Assembly (NCBI GenBank): GCA_021804825.1
Contig: JAJZGX010000001.1
Location: 1-64,000, forward strand
Length of the DNA stretch: 64,000 nt
From: Pseudomonadota bacterium
GTDB lineage: Bacteria > Pseudomonadota > Alphaproteobacteria > Rhizobiales > Beijerinckiaceae
Direction: 5' to 3'
The notes under the pieces are model-generated. The model was not told the DNA's origin, did no database searches, and worked only from the letters and a program-made list of their open reading frames with translations. This document shows positions 16,062-25,893 of the stretch, piece after piece. Within the stretch, counting starts at the first letter, position 1. Each line of letters starts with the position of its first letter. A program made the position numbers and the translations under genes.

Positions 16062-16143
16062 CATGTTTGTGGCACAGGATTCATAGCTCGCACCCGTTTT
16101 GGCGCGCAGGAATGAAACAAGGGCCACTGATGTTGAGGATAAA

Positions 16144-17418
16144 ATGGGGGCATCGAATATGCGCAGAGTGGTTGTCACTGGCCTCGGTCTGGTTAGCCCT
16201 CTGGCGGATGGTGTCGAGGCAAGCTGGCAGCGATTGCTGGCTGGCCAATCCGGGATCAAGGCGATCACGTCGTTCGACGTTTCCGATCTGGCCTGCAAGA
16301 TCGGTGGCGCGGTGCCGCGCGGCACCGGCGAAGCGCAATTCAATCCTGACCGCTATCTTGAGCCCAAAGAGCAGCGCAAGGTCGACGATTTCATCATTTT
16401 CGGCATAGCTGCCGCAGATCAGGCTTTGGCAGATGCGGGCTGGTTCCCCAAAACCATTGAAGATCAAGTTGCCACGGGCGTGCTGATTGGCTCGGGCATC
16501 GGTGGCCTCGGCGGCATTTATGATGCCTCGGTCACCCTGCACGAACGTGGGCCGCGGCGGATTTCGCCGTTTTTCATTCCGGGACGTTTGATCAATCTGG
16601 TCAGCGGCCAAGTTTCGATCAAGCACGGTCTGAAGGGACCCAATCACGCGGTGGTCACGGCCTGTTCCACCGGCGCGCATGCCATAGGCGATGCCGGACG
16701 GCTGGTGGCGCTCGGCGATGCCGATGTGATGGTGGCGGGCGGCGCCGAGGCCTGTCTCAACCGTCTTGCCTTTGCTGGATTTTCTGCGGCGCGTGCGCTT
16801 TCCACCGGATTCAATGATACGCCGGAGCGGGCTTCGCGTCCCTATGACAAGGATCGCGATGGCTTTGTCATGGGCGAAGGCGCGGGTTGCGTGGTGCTGG
16901 AGGAATATGAACACGCCAAGGCACGCGGCGCCCGGATTTATGCCGAATTGGTGGGCTACGGCCTTTCGGGTGACGCTTATCACATCACCTCGCCTGCACC
17001 CGATGGCGATGGCGCGTTCCGTTGCATGACCATGGCGCTGAAACGCGCCGGCATCGCGCCCGGCGATGTCGATTATATCAACGCCCATGGCACATCGACG
17101 CCGGTCGGCGACGAAATCGAGCTGACCGCCGCCGAACGATTGTTGGGCGCGGCTGCCAGCAAGGTTTCCATGTCGTCAACCAAATCTGCGACCGGTCACC
17201 TGCTCGGCGCTGCCGGCGCGATCGAGGCGATATTCTCGATTCTGGCGATGCGCGATCAAATGGCCCCCGCGACGCTCAATCTCGACAATCCTTCGGTGGT
17301 CAGCCATATCGATCTGGTGGCCCACAAGCCGCGCGCCCGAAATATCGACGTCGCGCTGTCGAATTCCTTTGGCTTTGGCGGCACTAATGCCTCGGTGGTG
17401 TTCCGCCGCGCCGGGTGA
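16144..17418 (+). CDS. fabF: 3-oxoacyl-ACP synthase II
   Basis: About 424 residues from the ATG at 16144, which has GAGGAT at ideal spacing; an ATG at 16159 is also possible. The catalytic Cys174 is in VVTACSTGAHAIGDA; the two His are in NAHGTSTPVGD and KSATGHLLGAAGA. It condenses malonyl-ACP with acyl-ACP and controls the unsaturated/saturated balance. It follows the acpP terminator and so may have its own promoter in 16062-16140. Confidence 0.97.
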   Translation: MGASNMRRVVVTGLGLVSPLADGVEASWQRLLAGQSGIKAITSFDVSDLACKIGGAVPRGTGEAQFNPDRYLEPKEQRKVDDFIIFGIAAADQALADAGWFPKTIEDQVATGVLIGSGIGGLGGIYDASVTLHERGPRRISPFFIPGRLINLVSGQVSIKHGLKGPNHAVVTACSTGAHAIGDAGRLVALGDADVMVAGGAEACLNRLAFAGFSAARALSTGFNDTPERASRPYDKDRDGFVMGEGAGCVVLEEYEHAKARGARIYAELVGYGLSGDAYHITSPAPDGDGAFRCMTMALKRAGIAPGDVDYINAHGTSTPVGDEIELTAAERLLGAAASKVSMSSTKSATGHLLGAAGAIEAIFSILAMRDQMAPATLNLDNPSVVSHIDLVAHKPRARNIDVALSNSFGFGGTNASVVFRRAG

Positions 17419-17570
17419 AACGCGCAGCTATTGCACAAAACCCGGCCCGCCGCGGTTGCCAAGCTTGGCTTAAAGTCGCATTATGGGAACCGGTGCGGGT
17501 GGGTGTTGCAACAGGAGAGCGTCGCGGCTGAAGCGGGCATGAAGCTCACGATAGCGCAACGCGATATGAC

Positions 17571-19349
17571 ATGACGGACGAGCTACCAGACAATCAGACT
17601 CCGGCACCGGCCACTCCAAGCGACCTGGCAGACAATGAGATTTCCACCGCGCCGGTGATCACGGAAGCGGCGATGCCTGCCGCCAGCGTTTCGGCGCCGA
17701 CCAAGCGGTTTTTTGGCTCGCGCAGGGTGCTCAAGAGCCCGAAAGAGGCGTTGCAGCCCGATCTGGTGCCACCACCGCCACCGCGACCTAAACGCCGCCG
17801 CCGCTCGCTGTTTTCGCAAGCCAGCGGCTTTGTCACCTTTGGTGCTGCCTTGTTTTTGCTGGCCGGCTTTTTCATCGTCGAGGCCAAAAAGCAGCTGGAG
17901 ATGCCCGGGCCTCTGACCCAGAACACGGTGGTGATGATTCCGCGCGGCACCGACACGCCCGGCATCGTCAACACCTTGCAGCAGAACAACGTGATTCGTG
18001 ATGGTTTCTGGATGCAGGCGGCGCTGTTTCTGCAAGGCCAGCGCGGCCGCCTGAAAGCTGGCGAATATCAATTCACAAAGTCGGAAACCCTGGCATCGGT
18101 GATCGCCACGATCGTCGCCGGCAAATCCATTGAGCATACGCTGACCATCCCCGAGGGCTGGAGCGTTGAGCAAGTGGTGGATCGGCTCAATGCCGACCCG
18201 CTGCTGACCGGAACCATCACCCAGTTGCCGCCGGAAGGCTCGCTGCTGCCCAGCACCTACAAATATCTGCGCGGCGACACGCGTGCCCATCAGCTTGCCG
18301 TGATGAAAGCCGACGATCAGAACCTGCTCACGCAGATCTGGGATGGTCGCGACCCGACGCTACCGCTCAAGACCCCGGAACAATTGGTGACGCTGGCCTC
18401 GATTGTCGAGAAAGAAACGGGCAAGGTTGACGAGCGTCCGCGCGTTGCTGCGGTTTTTCTCAACCGGCTGCAGCGACGCATGCCTTTGCAATCCGACCCG
18501 ACCGTGGTTTACGGGCTGGTGGGTGGCAAGGCTGTGCTCGGCCATCAATTGACCAAAGCCGATTTGCAGACGCCCTCGCCCTACAATACCTATCTGCATT
18601 ATGGCTTGCCGCCCGGCCCGATTGGCAATCCCGGCAAGGCCGCGCTGGAAGCCGTTGCCCACCCCGATCATACCAAGGAGCTGTATTTCGTGGCCGATGG
18701 CTCCGGGGGCCATGTTTTTGCCGATACGCTGAAGCAGCACAATATCAATGTCGCGCATTGGCGGGAGTTGCAAAAGCTGAAGGACGCCGCGTCGCCCGCT
18801 GCGGTTCCGGCATCAACGCCGCGCACTGCGCCCGCCGCCGCGCCACTGGCCGACCCGAAACTGCGCCAGCAGCATAGCGAGCTTCTGCCCGATCAACAGG
18901 AATTTTCACGAAGCCTTGCAGATCAGCGCGGCGCGGTGGCGGCGGCCACACCGCTGGCGCGTGATTTGCGGGCGCGGGCCTTGCGTCTGGCGACCGCCTT
19001 GCAATTTACCTATGGCGTCGGCATCGGCGTGGCACCGCACAATGCGGCGGGGGATGCGTCGCAAGGTGCTGCAAAGACCGGTGCCAATGCCACCGATGCG
19101 GCGCTCGATGCCGGACTTCCCGGCGCCGACCTCACAAATTTCCACCCGGTTCAGCCCTCTGCGAACGAGCGCTCGGCGCTGGGGGCCATTAACCGGCATG
19201 TGCCGCTGGCCAAGGGTGCGAAGGGCCGGGTCATGGCGCGCCGGGCGCTTGCCTATGATGCCAGCGAGGGCACGCGCTATGATCCGCTGCGCGAGCATGG
19301 CTATGACCTCAATGCCGCCCAGAATGTCCCGGCGCTGAAGGCGCCCTGA
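17571..19349 (+). CDS. mltG: Endolytic murein transglycosylase MltG with long C-terminal extension
   Basis: 592 residues, against about 340 in E. coli. An N-terminal cytoplasmic Pro/Arg-rich region is followed by one membrane helix (GFVTFGAALFLLAGFFIVEA, about 83-102), then a LysM-like subdomain (IPRGTDTPGIVNTLQQNNVI) and the YceG catalytic domain with Glu280 in LASIVEKETGK. It cleaves nascent glycan strands at the inner membrane and sets their length. Residues from about 405 to 592 are an Ala/Pro-rich extension outside the known fold, with short conserved-looking patches (DQQEFSRSLADQRGAVA, RYDPLREHGYDLNAAQNVP). It lies downstream of fabF as in most alphaproteobacteria. Confidence 0.93.
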   Translation: MTDELPDNQTPAPATPSDLADNEISTAPVITEAAMPAASVSAPTKRFFGSRRVLKSPKEALQPDLVPPPPPRPKRRRRSLFSQASGFVTFGAALFLLAGFFIVEAKKQLEMPGPLTQNTVVMIPRGTDTPGIVNTLQQNNVIRDGFWMQAALFLQGQRGRLKAGEYQFTKSETLASVIATIVAGKSIEHTLTIPEGWSVEQVVDRLNADPLLTGTITQLPPEGSLLPSTYKYLRGDTRAHQLAVMKADDQNLLTQIWDGRDPTLPLKTPEQLVTLASIVEKETGKVDERPRVAAVFLNRLQRRMPLQSDPTVVYGLVGGKAVLGHQLTKADLQTPSPYNTYLHYGLPPGPIGNPGKAALEAVAHPDHTKELYFVADGSGGHVFADTLKQHNINVAHWRELQKLKDAASPAAVPASTPRTAPAAAPLADPKLRQQHSELLPDQQEFSRSLADQRGAVAAATPLARDLRARALRLATALQFTYGVGIGVAPHNAAGDASQGAAKTGANATDAALDAGLPGADLTNFHPVQPSANERSALGAINRHVPLAKGAKGRVMARRALAYDASEGTRYDPLREHGYDLNAAQNVPALKAP

Positions 19350-19449
19350 GCCGAAACACGCTGCCTCTTGCCTAAACCATGCGGCTCGGCTAAGGGACGC
19401 GCATTCCACACGCGATGTGAGCGGCCCTGATTCAAGGGTTGCACCGGTG

Positions 19450-19469
19450 GGCCCGGATGTTCCGGGGCC
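19450..19469 (+). promoter_or_regulatory. Possible structured leader of rpsB
   Basis: GGCCCGGA (19450-19457) pairs with TCCGGGGCC (19461-19469) with one bulged G and a TGT loop, in the leader 37 bases before the rpsB ATG. rpsB mRNAs in many bacteria have structured leaders for S2 autoregulation. Whether this hairpin is part of such an element cannot be told from sequence alone. Confidence 0.3.
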
Positions 19470-19506
19470 TTGACATCATCGCGGCGGCACAACCGGAGAC
19501 GAACAC

Positions 19507-20523
19507 ATGGCACTGCCAGACTTTTCTATGCGTAGCTTGCTCGAATCGGGCGCACATTTCGGCCACCAGTCGCATCGCTGGAACCCGAAGATGGCCCCCT
19601 ATATTTTCGGCGCACGCAACAACATCCATATCATCGACCTTGCCCAGACCGTGCCGCTGCTGCACCAGGCGCTGAAGGCGGTCTCGGACACCGTGGCGCG
19701 CGGCGGGCGCGTGCTGATGGTTGGCACCAAGCGTCAGGCTGCCGATCTCATTGCCGATAGCGCCAAGCGCTCGGCACAGTATTATGTCAATGCGCGCTGG
19801 CTCGGCGGCATGCTGACCAATTGGAAGACGATTTCAGCCTCGATCAACCGGCTGCGCAAGGTTGATGAAATTCTCAAGAGCGGTGCGCAGGGTCTCACCA
19901 AGAAAGAGCGTCTGGTGCTGGTGCGCGAGCAGGACAAGCTCGAAAAGGCTCTGGGCGGCATCAAGGATATGGGCGGCACGCCGGATCTGTTGTTCGTGAT
20001 CGACACCAACAAGGAAGCGTTGGCGATCAAGGAAGCCAACCGTCTGGGCATCCCGGTGGCGGCGATTGTCGACACCAACTGCGATCCTGACGGCATCACC
20101 TATCCCATTCCCGGCAATGACGATGCGGGCCGGGCCATTGCGCTCTACTGCGATCTCATCGCCCGTGCGGCGCTGGATGGTATTGGCCGGGCTGACGGTG
20201 CTGCTGGCATCGACATGGGCGCTGCGGATGCGCCGGTTGCCGAATCGGCACTGGCAAATTCCGCCGAAGGTGCCGAGACGGGTGCCGAGAAGTTCGAGTT
20301 TCTGGCGGCACCGCGCGGCGCACCGGATGATCTCGCCAAAATGCACGGCGCGGGACCGCAAATCGTGCAAAAGCTCAATGACGCAGGCATTTTTCATTAT
20401 TGGCAGATTGCCAGCCTCACTGAAGCTGAAGCCACCACGGTGGACGCCGATCTCAAGCTCGGTGGTCGCATCGCCCGTGATGGCTGGGTCGATCAGGCCC
20501 GGTCATTGGTCGCCGGCGCTTGA
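19507..20523 (+). CDS. rpsB: 30S ribosomal protein S2 with C-terminal helix-hairpin-helix-like extension
   Basis: 338 residues. The S2 core ([63 protein letters not shown]) ends near residue 228. An acidic linker follows, then a 75-residue domain ([49 protein letters not shown]) that reads like the helix-hairpin-helix domain found at the ends of other alphaproteobacterial ribosomal proteins. Such extended S2 proteins are known in Hyphomicrobiales; E. coli S2 has about 241 residues. It heads the rpsB-tsf-pyrH-frr cluster. Ribosome-binding site GGAGACG. Confidence 0.97.
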   Translation: MALPDFSMRSLLESGAHFGHQSHRWNPKMAPYIFGARNNIHIIDLAQTVPLLHQALKAVSDTVARGGRVLMVGTKRQAADLIADSAKRSAQYYVNARWLGGMLTNWKTISASINRLRKVDEILKSGAQGLTKKERLVLVREQDKLEKALGGIKDMGGTPDLLFVIDTNKEALAIKEANRLGIPVAAIVDTNCDPDGITYPIPGNDDAGRAIALYCDLIARAALDGIGRADGAAGIDMGAADAPVAESALANSAEGAETGAEKFEFLAAPRGAPDDLAKMHGAGPQIVQKLNDAGIFHYWQIASLTEAEATTVDADLKLGGRIARDGWVDQARSLVAGA

Positions 20524-20547
20524 TGTGCAAACTGCGGGGATAGGACA

Positions 20548-21471
20548 ATGACTGCGATTACGGCCTCCATGGTCAAGGATCTGCGCGAAAAAACCGGCGC
20601 AGGCATGATGGATTGCAAAGTGGCGCTGACCGAGACTGGCGGCGACAGCGAAGCGGCGGTTGACTGGCTGCGCAAGAAGGGCCTGTCAAAGGCTGCCAAG
20701 AAGTCCGGCCGCGTTGCGGCTGAAGGACTGGTCGCGGTAGCCGTGCGCGATCAGACCGGCGTTCTGGTCGAGGTCAATTCCGAGACGGATTTTGTCGCCC
20801 GCAACGAGGAATTCCAGGCGCTGGTGCGCGCCATTGCGCTGGTCGCGCTGGAAACGGGCGATGATCTGGAAAAGCTGAAGAACGCGCATTATCCTGGTGG
20901 TGACAGCGTCGATGCGGCCATCGCCAATGCCATTGCGACCATTGGCGAGAACATGACGCTGCGCCGCACGGGCGCGCTGCATGTCGGCAAGGGTGTGATC
21001 GGCTCTTATGTGCATAATGCCATCACTGATGGCCTCGGCAAGATCGGCGTGATCGTCGGTCTGGAGTCAGCGGGCAACACCGATGTGCTGATGCCGCTGG
21101 CGCGGTTGATTGCGCTGCATGTCGCGGCGGCCAACCCGACGGCGCTGGAACCCTCGGCGCTCGATGCCGCGCTGGTGACCCGCGAGCGCAACCTTCTGGC
21201 GGACAAGAACGCTGGCAAGCCCGCCCATGTTCTGGAAAAAATCATCGATAGCGGCATGAAGACCTTCTACAAGGAAGTCTGCCTCGTCGATCAGATTTCG
21301 ATCCATGCCGACCATGCCGGCAAGGCGATCAGCCAGGTCATCAAGGATAGCGAGAAGGCCGCCGGTGCGCCGATCGTGCTCAAGGGCTATCTGCGCTACG
21401 CCCTCGGTGAAGGCATCGACAAGCCCGAGGCTGCCGATTTCGCAGCCGAAGTGGCAGCGCTGCAATCCTGA
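20548..21471 (+). CDS. tsf: Elongation factor Ts
   Basis: 307 residues. It has the N-terminal UBA-like domain ([20 protein letters not shown]) and the EF-Tu-contacting motif [19 protein letters not shown]-Ts exchanges GDP for GTP on EF-Tu. It lies 24 bases after rpsB with GGGGATAGG as ribosome-binding site. Confidence 0.98.
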   Translation: MTAITASMVKDLREKTGAGMMDCKVALTETGGDSEAAVDWLRKKGLSKAAKKSGRVAAEGLVAVAVRDQTGVLVEVNSETDFVARNEEFQALVRAIALVALETGDDLEKLKNAHYPGGDSVDAAIANAIATIGENMTLRRTGALHVGKGVIGSYVHNAITDGLGKIGVIVGLESAGNTDVLMPLARLIALHVAAANPTALEPSALDAALVTRERNLLADKNAGKPAHVLEKIIDSGMKTFYKEVCLVDQISIHADHAGKAISQVIKDSEKAAGAPIVLKGYLRYALGEGIDKPEAADFAAEVAALQS

Positions 21472-21539
21472 GACGCGCGGTCGCTTGAATTATGCCAACC
21501 TTGTGCGTTGCACCGATCACCTAACCTGAAAGGCCAGCC

Positions 21540-22274
21540 ATGTCCGCCGCCCCACAATCGCGCTGGAAGCGGGCTATGGTGAAGCTTTCAGGTGAGGCGA
21601 TGATGGGGTCGATGACCCACGGGCTTGATCCAGCGACGCTCAAGCGCATGGGTGCGGATCTGGCCGAAGGTGCGGCGAGCGGCGTGCAACTGGCAATTGT
21701 CGTGGGCGGCGGCAATTTCTTTCGCGGGATGCAGGGTGCCGACAAAGGCATCGAGCGGGCGCGGGCTGATTCCATCGGGATGCTGGCGACAGCCATGAAT
21801 GCGCTGGCGCTGGAGGCAGCGATCGAGGCCGCCGGTTGGCCGTGCCGGGCGCTGTCAGCCATTGCGATGCCGCAAATCTGTCAGCCCTATTCGCGCCAGG
21901 CTGCGCTGAATCACATGAACAAGGGCCGCATCGTGGTGCTGGCGGGGGGCACGGGCAATCCGTTTTTCACCACGGACACGGGCGCGGTTCTGCGCGGCGC
22001 CGAGCTTTCCTGCGATGCCGTGCTCAAAGCGACGCAAGTCGATGGCGTTTATAGTGCCGACCCTAATCGTGACCCGACGGCCACCCGCTATGATAGCCTG
22101 ACCCATGATGAGGCCATCTCCCGCAACCTTGCCGTCATGGACACTGCGGCCTTCGCCCTGGCGCGCGAAAACGCATTGCCAATCGTGGTGTTCTCGATAC
22201 GCGAGGCCGGCGCGATCACGGCGGCATTGACCGGCACCGGACGATGCACCATCGTCACGCCCGCATCTGCGTGA
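21540..22274 (+). CDS. pyrH: UMP kinase
   Basis: 244 residues, the usual length. Amino-acid-kinase motifs are VKLSGEAMMG, VVGGGNFFRG, GTGNPFFTTDTGAVLRGAEL and KATQVDGVYSADPN. It phosphorylates UMP to UDP with ATP as a hexamer, allosterically controlled by GTP and UTP in the family. Start ATG 21540 with AAAGG. Confidence 0.97.
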   Translation: MSAAPQSRWKRAMVKLSGEAMMGSMTHGLDPATLKRMGADLAEGAASGVQLAIVVGGGNFFRGMQGADKGIERARADSIGMLATAMNALALEAAIEAAGWPCRALSAIAMPQICQPYSRQAALNHMNKGRIVVLAGGTGNPFFTTDTGAVLRGAELSCDAVLKATQVDGVYSADPNRDPTATRYDSLTHDEAISRNLAVMDTAAFALARENALPIVVFSIREAGAITAALTGTGRCTIVTPASA

Positions 22275-22371
22275 TTGGTGTTCATGATTGCTGATTTTAG
22301 TGGCAGAATGATTGACGCCTGTTCCGTCAGGCCCAAAGTGATTATGATGAGAATCTGGAAGGACGATGTCC

Positions 22372-22932
22372 ATGGCCGCAACCTTTGACCTTGCCGATAT
22401 CAAGCGGCGCATGCAGGCAAGCATTGCCAGCCTGAAGCATGAACTGAATGGCCTGCGCACCGGGCGCGCCTCACCATCCCTGCTCGAACCTGTGCAGGTG
22501 ATTGCCTATGGAGCGGCGACCCCTCTCCTGCAAGTCGCCAATATTTCGGTGGTCGAAGCGCGCATGCTGGCCGTGCAGGTATGGGACAAGGGACTGGTGA
22601 ATGCGGTCGACAAGGCCATTCGCGACGCGAATCTGGGCCTTTCGCCTACAGTCGAGGGCCAGACGCTGCGCATCCGCATTCCCGAACTCAACGAACAGCG
22701 CCGCAAGGAAATGGTCAAGGTGGCGCATAAATATACCGAGGACTGCCGGGTGGCCGTGCGTCATATCCGGCGCGACGGCATTGATCTGTGCAAAAAGCTG
22801 TTGAAGGACAAGCTTATCTCGGAGGATGACGAAAAGCGGCAGGCCGCCGACGTGCAAAAAGCTACTGATGCCGCCATCCAGGAGATCGAAGCGGTGCTTG
22901 TTTCCAAAGAAAAAGAAATTATGCAGGTTTGA
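22372..22932 (+). CDS. frr: Ribosome recycling factor
   Basis: 186 residues. [40 protein letters not shown] and [15 protein letters not shown] are the RRF signatures of the three-helix bundle. It splits post-termination ribosomes with EF-G. The ATG at 22372 stands 8 bases after AAGGA; the in-frame ATG at 22366 is only 2 bases from it and so less likely. Confidence 0.97.
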   Translation: MAATFDLADIKRRMQASIASLKHELNGLRTGRASPSLLEPVQVIAYGAATPLLQVANISVVEARMLAVQVWDKGLVNAVDKAIRDANLGLSPTVEGQTLRIRIPELNEQRRKEMVKVAHKYTEDCRVAVRHIRRDGIDLCKKLLKDKLISEDDEKRQAADVQKATDAAIQEIEAVLVSKEKEIMQV

Positions 22933-22976
22933 GCGCCATATGTGTTGGCTGACAACAGCAGGAGCGCGCGAGACCC

Positions 22977-23753
22977 ATGAATGACATGCCGTCAGTGCCC
23001 GCGATCATGCCGAGTGCGACACTGGCCGGCCTCAGTGTCGGCATTATCATGGATGGCAATGGGCGCTGGGCGCAGGCGCGCGGTCTGCCGCGCTTCGAGG
23101 GCCACAGGCGCGGGATGGAGGCGCTGCGAGACTGTGTGCGCAGCGCGCCCGGCCTTGGTGTGCGTTATCTGACGCTTTACAGCTTTTCGGTTGAAAACTG
23201 GTCGCGCCCGCCGGATGAGGTCGAAAACCTCATGGGCCTGCTGCGGCTCTATCTGCGCCGCGATCTGGCCGAACTCAACCGCAATGGCGTGCGCATCAGG
23301 GTCATCGGCGAGCGCAATGGTCTTCCCCCCGGCATTGCAGCCTTGCTGGACGAGGCCGAGGCGACCACCCGGAGCAACACCAGGCTCGATCTGGTGCTGG
23401 CCTTCAATTATGGTGCGCGCCAGGAGATCACCCGCGCCATGCGCAGTCTTGCCGAACGAGTAATGGCCGGAACGCTGCAACCACAGGCGATCAACCTTGC
23501 AGAGATCGATGCGGCGCTCGATACGGCAGGTCTGCCAGACCCCGAAGTCATCATCCGCACGTCGGGTGAGCAGCGGCTGTCAAATTTCCTGCTGTGGCAG
23601 GCCGCCTATGCGGAATTCATATTTCTGCCAGCCCTTTGGCCGGATTTTGATGAAGCCATGTTTGCTGCGGCCCTCGACGAATTCAAGCAGCGCACGCGGC
23701 GGTTTGGTGGACGCAATGACTGCGCGCCCAGCGCAAGGGTGGTTCGCTCGTGA
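22977..23753 (+). CDS. uppS: Undecaprenyl diphosphate synthase (cis-prenyltransferase)
   Basis: 258 residues. It has the catalytic Asp in [17 protein letters not shown], the [10 protein letters not shown] motif, [11 protein letters not shown] and the C-terminal [21 protein letters not shown]. It makes the C55 lipid carrier for peptidoglycan and O-antigen by adding isopentenyl units to farnesyl diphosphate. Its stop overlaps the cdsA start by 4 bases. Confidence 0.97.
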   Translation: MNDMPSVPAIMPSATLAGLSVGIIMDGNGRWAQARGLPRFEGHRRGMEALRDCVRSAPGLGVRYLTLYSFSVENWSRPPDEVENLMGLLRLYLRRDLAELNRNGVRIRVIGERNGLPPGIAALLDEAEATTRSNTRLDLVLAFNYGARQEITRAMRSLAERVMAGTLQPQAINLAEIDAALDTAGLPDPEVIIRTSGEQRLSNFLLWQAAYAEFIFLPALWPDFDEAMFAAALDEFKQRTRRFGGRNDCAPSARVVRS

Positions 23754-24622
23754 GCACCGAAAAAGCCAACGGCTCGGCATTTTGGCTCAAGCGCGGATTG
23801 GCCAAATTGCAGGATTTGAAGGTTCGCATCATCTCCAGTGTCGTCATGGCCAGTCTGGCCCTGCTCTGCCTGTGGGCGGGCGGTTGGCTGTTTTCATTAT
23901 GCTGGCTGTTTCTCAGCGCCATGGTCGCATTTGAATGGCAGACGATGGTGACGCCGCATGCCAGCACGACCCGCAATGTTGTCGCGCTGGTGATGCTGCT
24001 GGCCATGGCAAGCGCGATGAATCTGGCTGACGCTGGCGCGGCGCTGGAATGTCTGCTGGTGGGTGTGCTCGCCATAGCCGGGCTGGCACCGGCAGGACGA
24101 CGTCTGTGGACCGGCGGCGGTGCACTTTATGCCGGCACGCTGCTGCTCGCCGTGATGGACTTGCGGTTCTCGCTGTCGCCGTTCGGCTTTCTTGCATTGT
24201 TCTGGTTGTTTGGCGTGGTCTGGATGACCGACATCATGGCGTATTTCGGTGGCCGTCTCATCGGTGGTGCCAAATTATGGCCGCAAGTGTCGCCCTCCAA
24301 AACCTGGGCTGGCACGCTGAGCGGCCTCGTCAGCGGCACTTTGGCGGGGGCAGGCATTGTCTGGCTGGCCGGAATGCCGGTATCCTGGCCTCTGGTGCTG
24401 TTGCTCGGCATTGCCGCTTCGCTGGTGGCACAGGGCGGAGACCTGCTGGAATCAGCCATGAAGCGGCATTTTGGCGTCAAGGATTCATCACCCTTTATTC
24501 CCGGTCACGGCGGTTTCATGGACCGGCTGGACGGTTTCATCGCCGCCAGCATATTTGCCGCCTTGTTTGGCTTCCTGCGACTTGATGCGCCGATGGCGGC
24601 GGCGGGGCTGTTTCAATGGTAA
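23750..24622 (+). CDS. cdsA: Phosphatidate cytidylyltransferase
   Basis: 290 residues from a GTG overlapping the uppS stop. Multiple membrane helices precede the CDP-alcohol signature, [16 protein letters not shown], and [28 protein letters not shown] carries the metal-binding aspartates. It activates phosphatidic acid to CDP-diacylglycerol, the precursor of all membrane phospholipids. Its stop overlaps the dxr ATG by 7 bases, so uppS-cdsA-dxr are coupled. Confidence 0.96.
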   Translation: MSTEKANGSAFWLKRGLAKLQDLKVRIISSVVMASLALLCLWAGGWLFSLCWLFLSAMVAFEWQTMVTPHASTTRNVVALVMLLAMASAMNLADAGAALECLLVGVLAIAGLAPAGRRLWTGGGALYAGTLLLAVMDLRFSLSPFGFLALFWLFGVVWMTDIMAYFGGRLIGGAKLWPQVSPSKTWAGTLSGLVSGTLAGAGIVWLAGMPVSWPLVLLLGIAASLVAQGGDLLESAMKRHFGVKDSSPFIPGHGGFMDRLDGFIAASIFAALFGFLRLDAPMAAAGLFQW

Positions 24623-25785
24623 GGCCGCGCGCCGCGCCCAAGCGGTTGGTGATTCTGGGCGCCACCGGCTCCATTGGCCGTTCCACCGCCGATCTGATCG
24701 CGGATCATCCCGATTTCATGGTCGAAGCCGTGGTGGGGGGTAGCGATGCCGTAGCCCTCGCTGCCATGGCCCGCAGGCTGAAGGCGCGCCATGCCGCGCT
24801 GCATGATGAGCGGGCCTTGGGGGCCTTGCGGGCGGCGCTGGCGGGCAGCGACATCAGCTGTGCCGCCGGTGAGGCGGCCGTGATCGAAGCGGCGCAACGT
24901 CCCTGCGATGTCGTGGTCGCCGCCATTGTCGGCATTGCCGGGTTGAAACCAACTTTTGCCGCCTTGCGGCCGGGGCGCACCATTGCGCTCGCCAACAAGG
25001 AATGTCTGGTTTCGGCCGGATCAGCCTTCATGGCAGAAGTGGCCGCGCGCGGCGTCCAGTTGCTGCCGATGGACAGCGAGCATAATGCGATCTTCCAGGC
25101 CCTGAATGGCCGCGACTCCAGCAGCGTCGAGCAGATGGTGCTGACCGCATCCGGCGGCCCGTTCTTGCGCTGGAGCGCCGAGGCCATAGAGGCGGCCGAT
25201 GTCAGCGCGGCTCTGGCCCATCCCAACTGGAGCATGGGTCGCAAAGTCACGATTGATTCAGCCGGATTGATGAACAAGGGCCTTGAACTGATCGAGGCGC
25301 AGGCCTTGTTTCACATCGCGGCGGAAAAGCTCGATGTCGTGGTGCATCCGCAATCGGTCGTGCATGGCATGGTGTCATTCAGCGATGGCACGGTGCTGGC
25401 CGGGCTGTCGGTTCCCGATATGCGCACCCCCATCGCCCATTGTCTTGGCTTTCCAGATCGTCTGGCAACCTCGTGCCGGAGGCTTGATCTCGCGGCACTT
25501 GGCGGGCTGACATTCGAAGCGCCCGATCATGCCCGCTTTCCTGCCCTGCAACTGGCCATTGACGCCATGAAAAGCGGGCAAGGCCTGCCGACCGTGCTCA
25601 ATGCTGCCAATGAATTGGCGGTCGAAGCCTTCCTTGCCGGCAAGATAAAGTTTGGTGATATTGCCCGTCTGGTCGGGCGCGCCTGCGAGGCGGCGCTGTG
25701 CCATGGCGAGGCAAAAAGCCCGCAAACACTGGCAGAAGCGCTGGGCGTTGACCATATTGCAAGAGAAAGGTTTGCCACCCCCTAG
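24616..25785 (+). CDS. dxr: 1-deoxy-D-xylulose 5-phosphate reductoisomerase
   Basis: 389 residues. The NADPH motif LVILGATGSIGRSTADLI, the NKECLVSAG motif, the metal and substrate residues in MDSEHNAIFQAL and TIDSAGLMNKGLELIEA, and HPQSVVHGMV are all present. It makes 2-C-methylerythritol 4-phosphate, the committed step of the MEP isoprenoid pathway that feeds uppS upstream. Confidence 0.97.
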   Translation: MVRPRAAPKRLVILGATGSIGRSTADLIADHPDFMVEAVVGGSDAVALAAMARRLKARHAALHDERALGALRAALAGSDISCAAGEAAVIEAAQRPCDVVVAAIVGIAGLKPTFAALRPGRTIALANKECLVSAGSAFMAEVAARGVQLLPMDSEHNAIFQALNGRDSSSVEQMVLTASGGPFLRWSAEAIEAADVSAALAHPNWSMGRKVTIDSAGLMNKGLELIEAQALFHIAAEKLDVVVHPQSVVHGMVSFSDGTVLAGLSVPDMRTPIAHCLGFPDRLATSCRRLDLAALGGLTFEAPDHARFPALQLAIDAMKSGQGLPTVLNAANELAVEAFLAGKIKFGDIARLVGRACEAALCHGEAKSPQTLAEALGVDHIARERFATP

Positions 25786-25893
25786 GCGCGGGGCCTTCAT
25801 TCCGGCATGGTAACGAAATAGTAACCATATGACCTTGGCCCCCTCACAACGGCGCGTTACGCCGGAACGGGGCACAACCGAAGGTGCGTAGCG

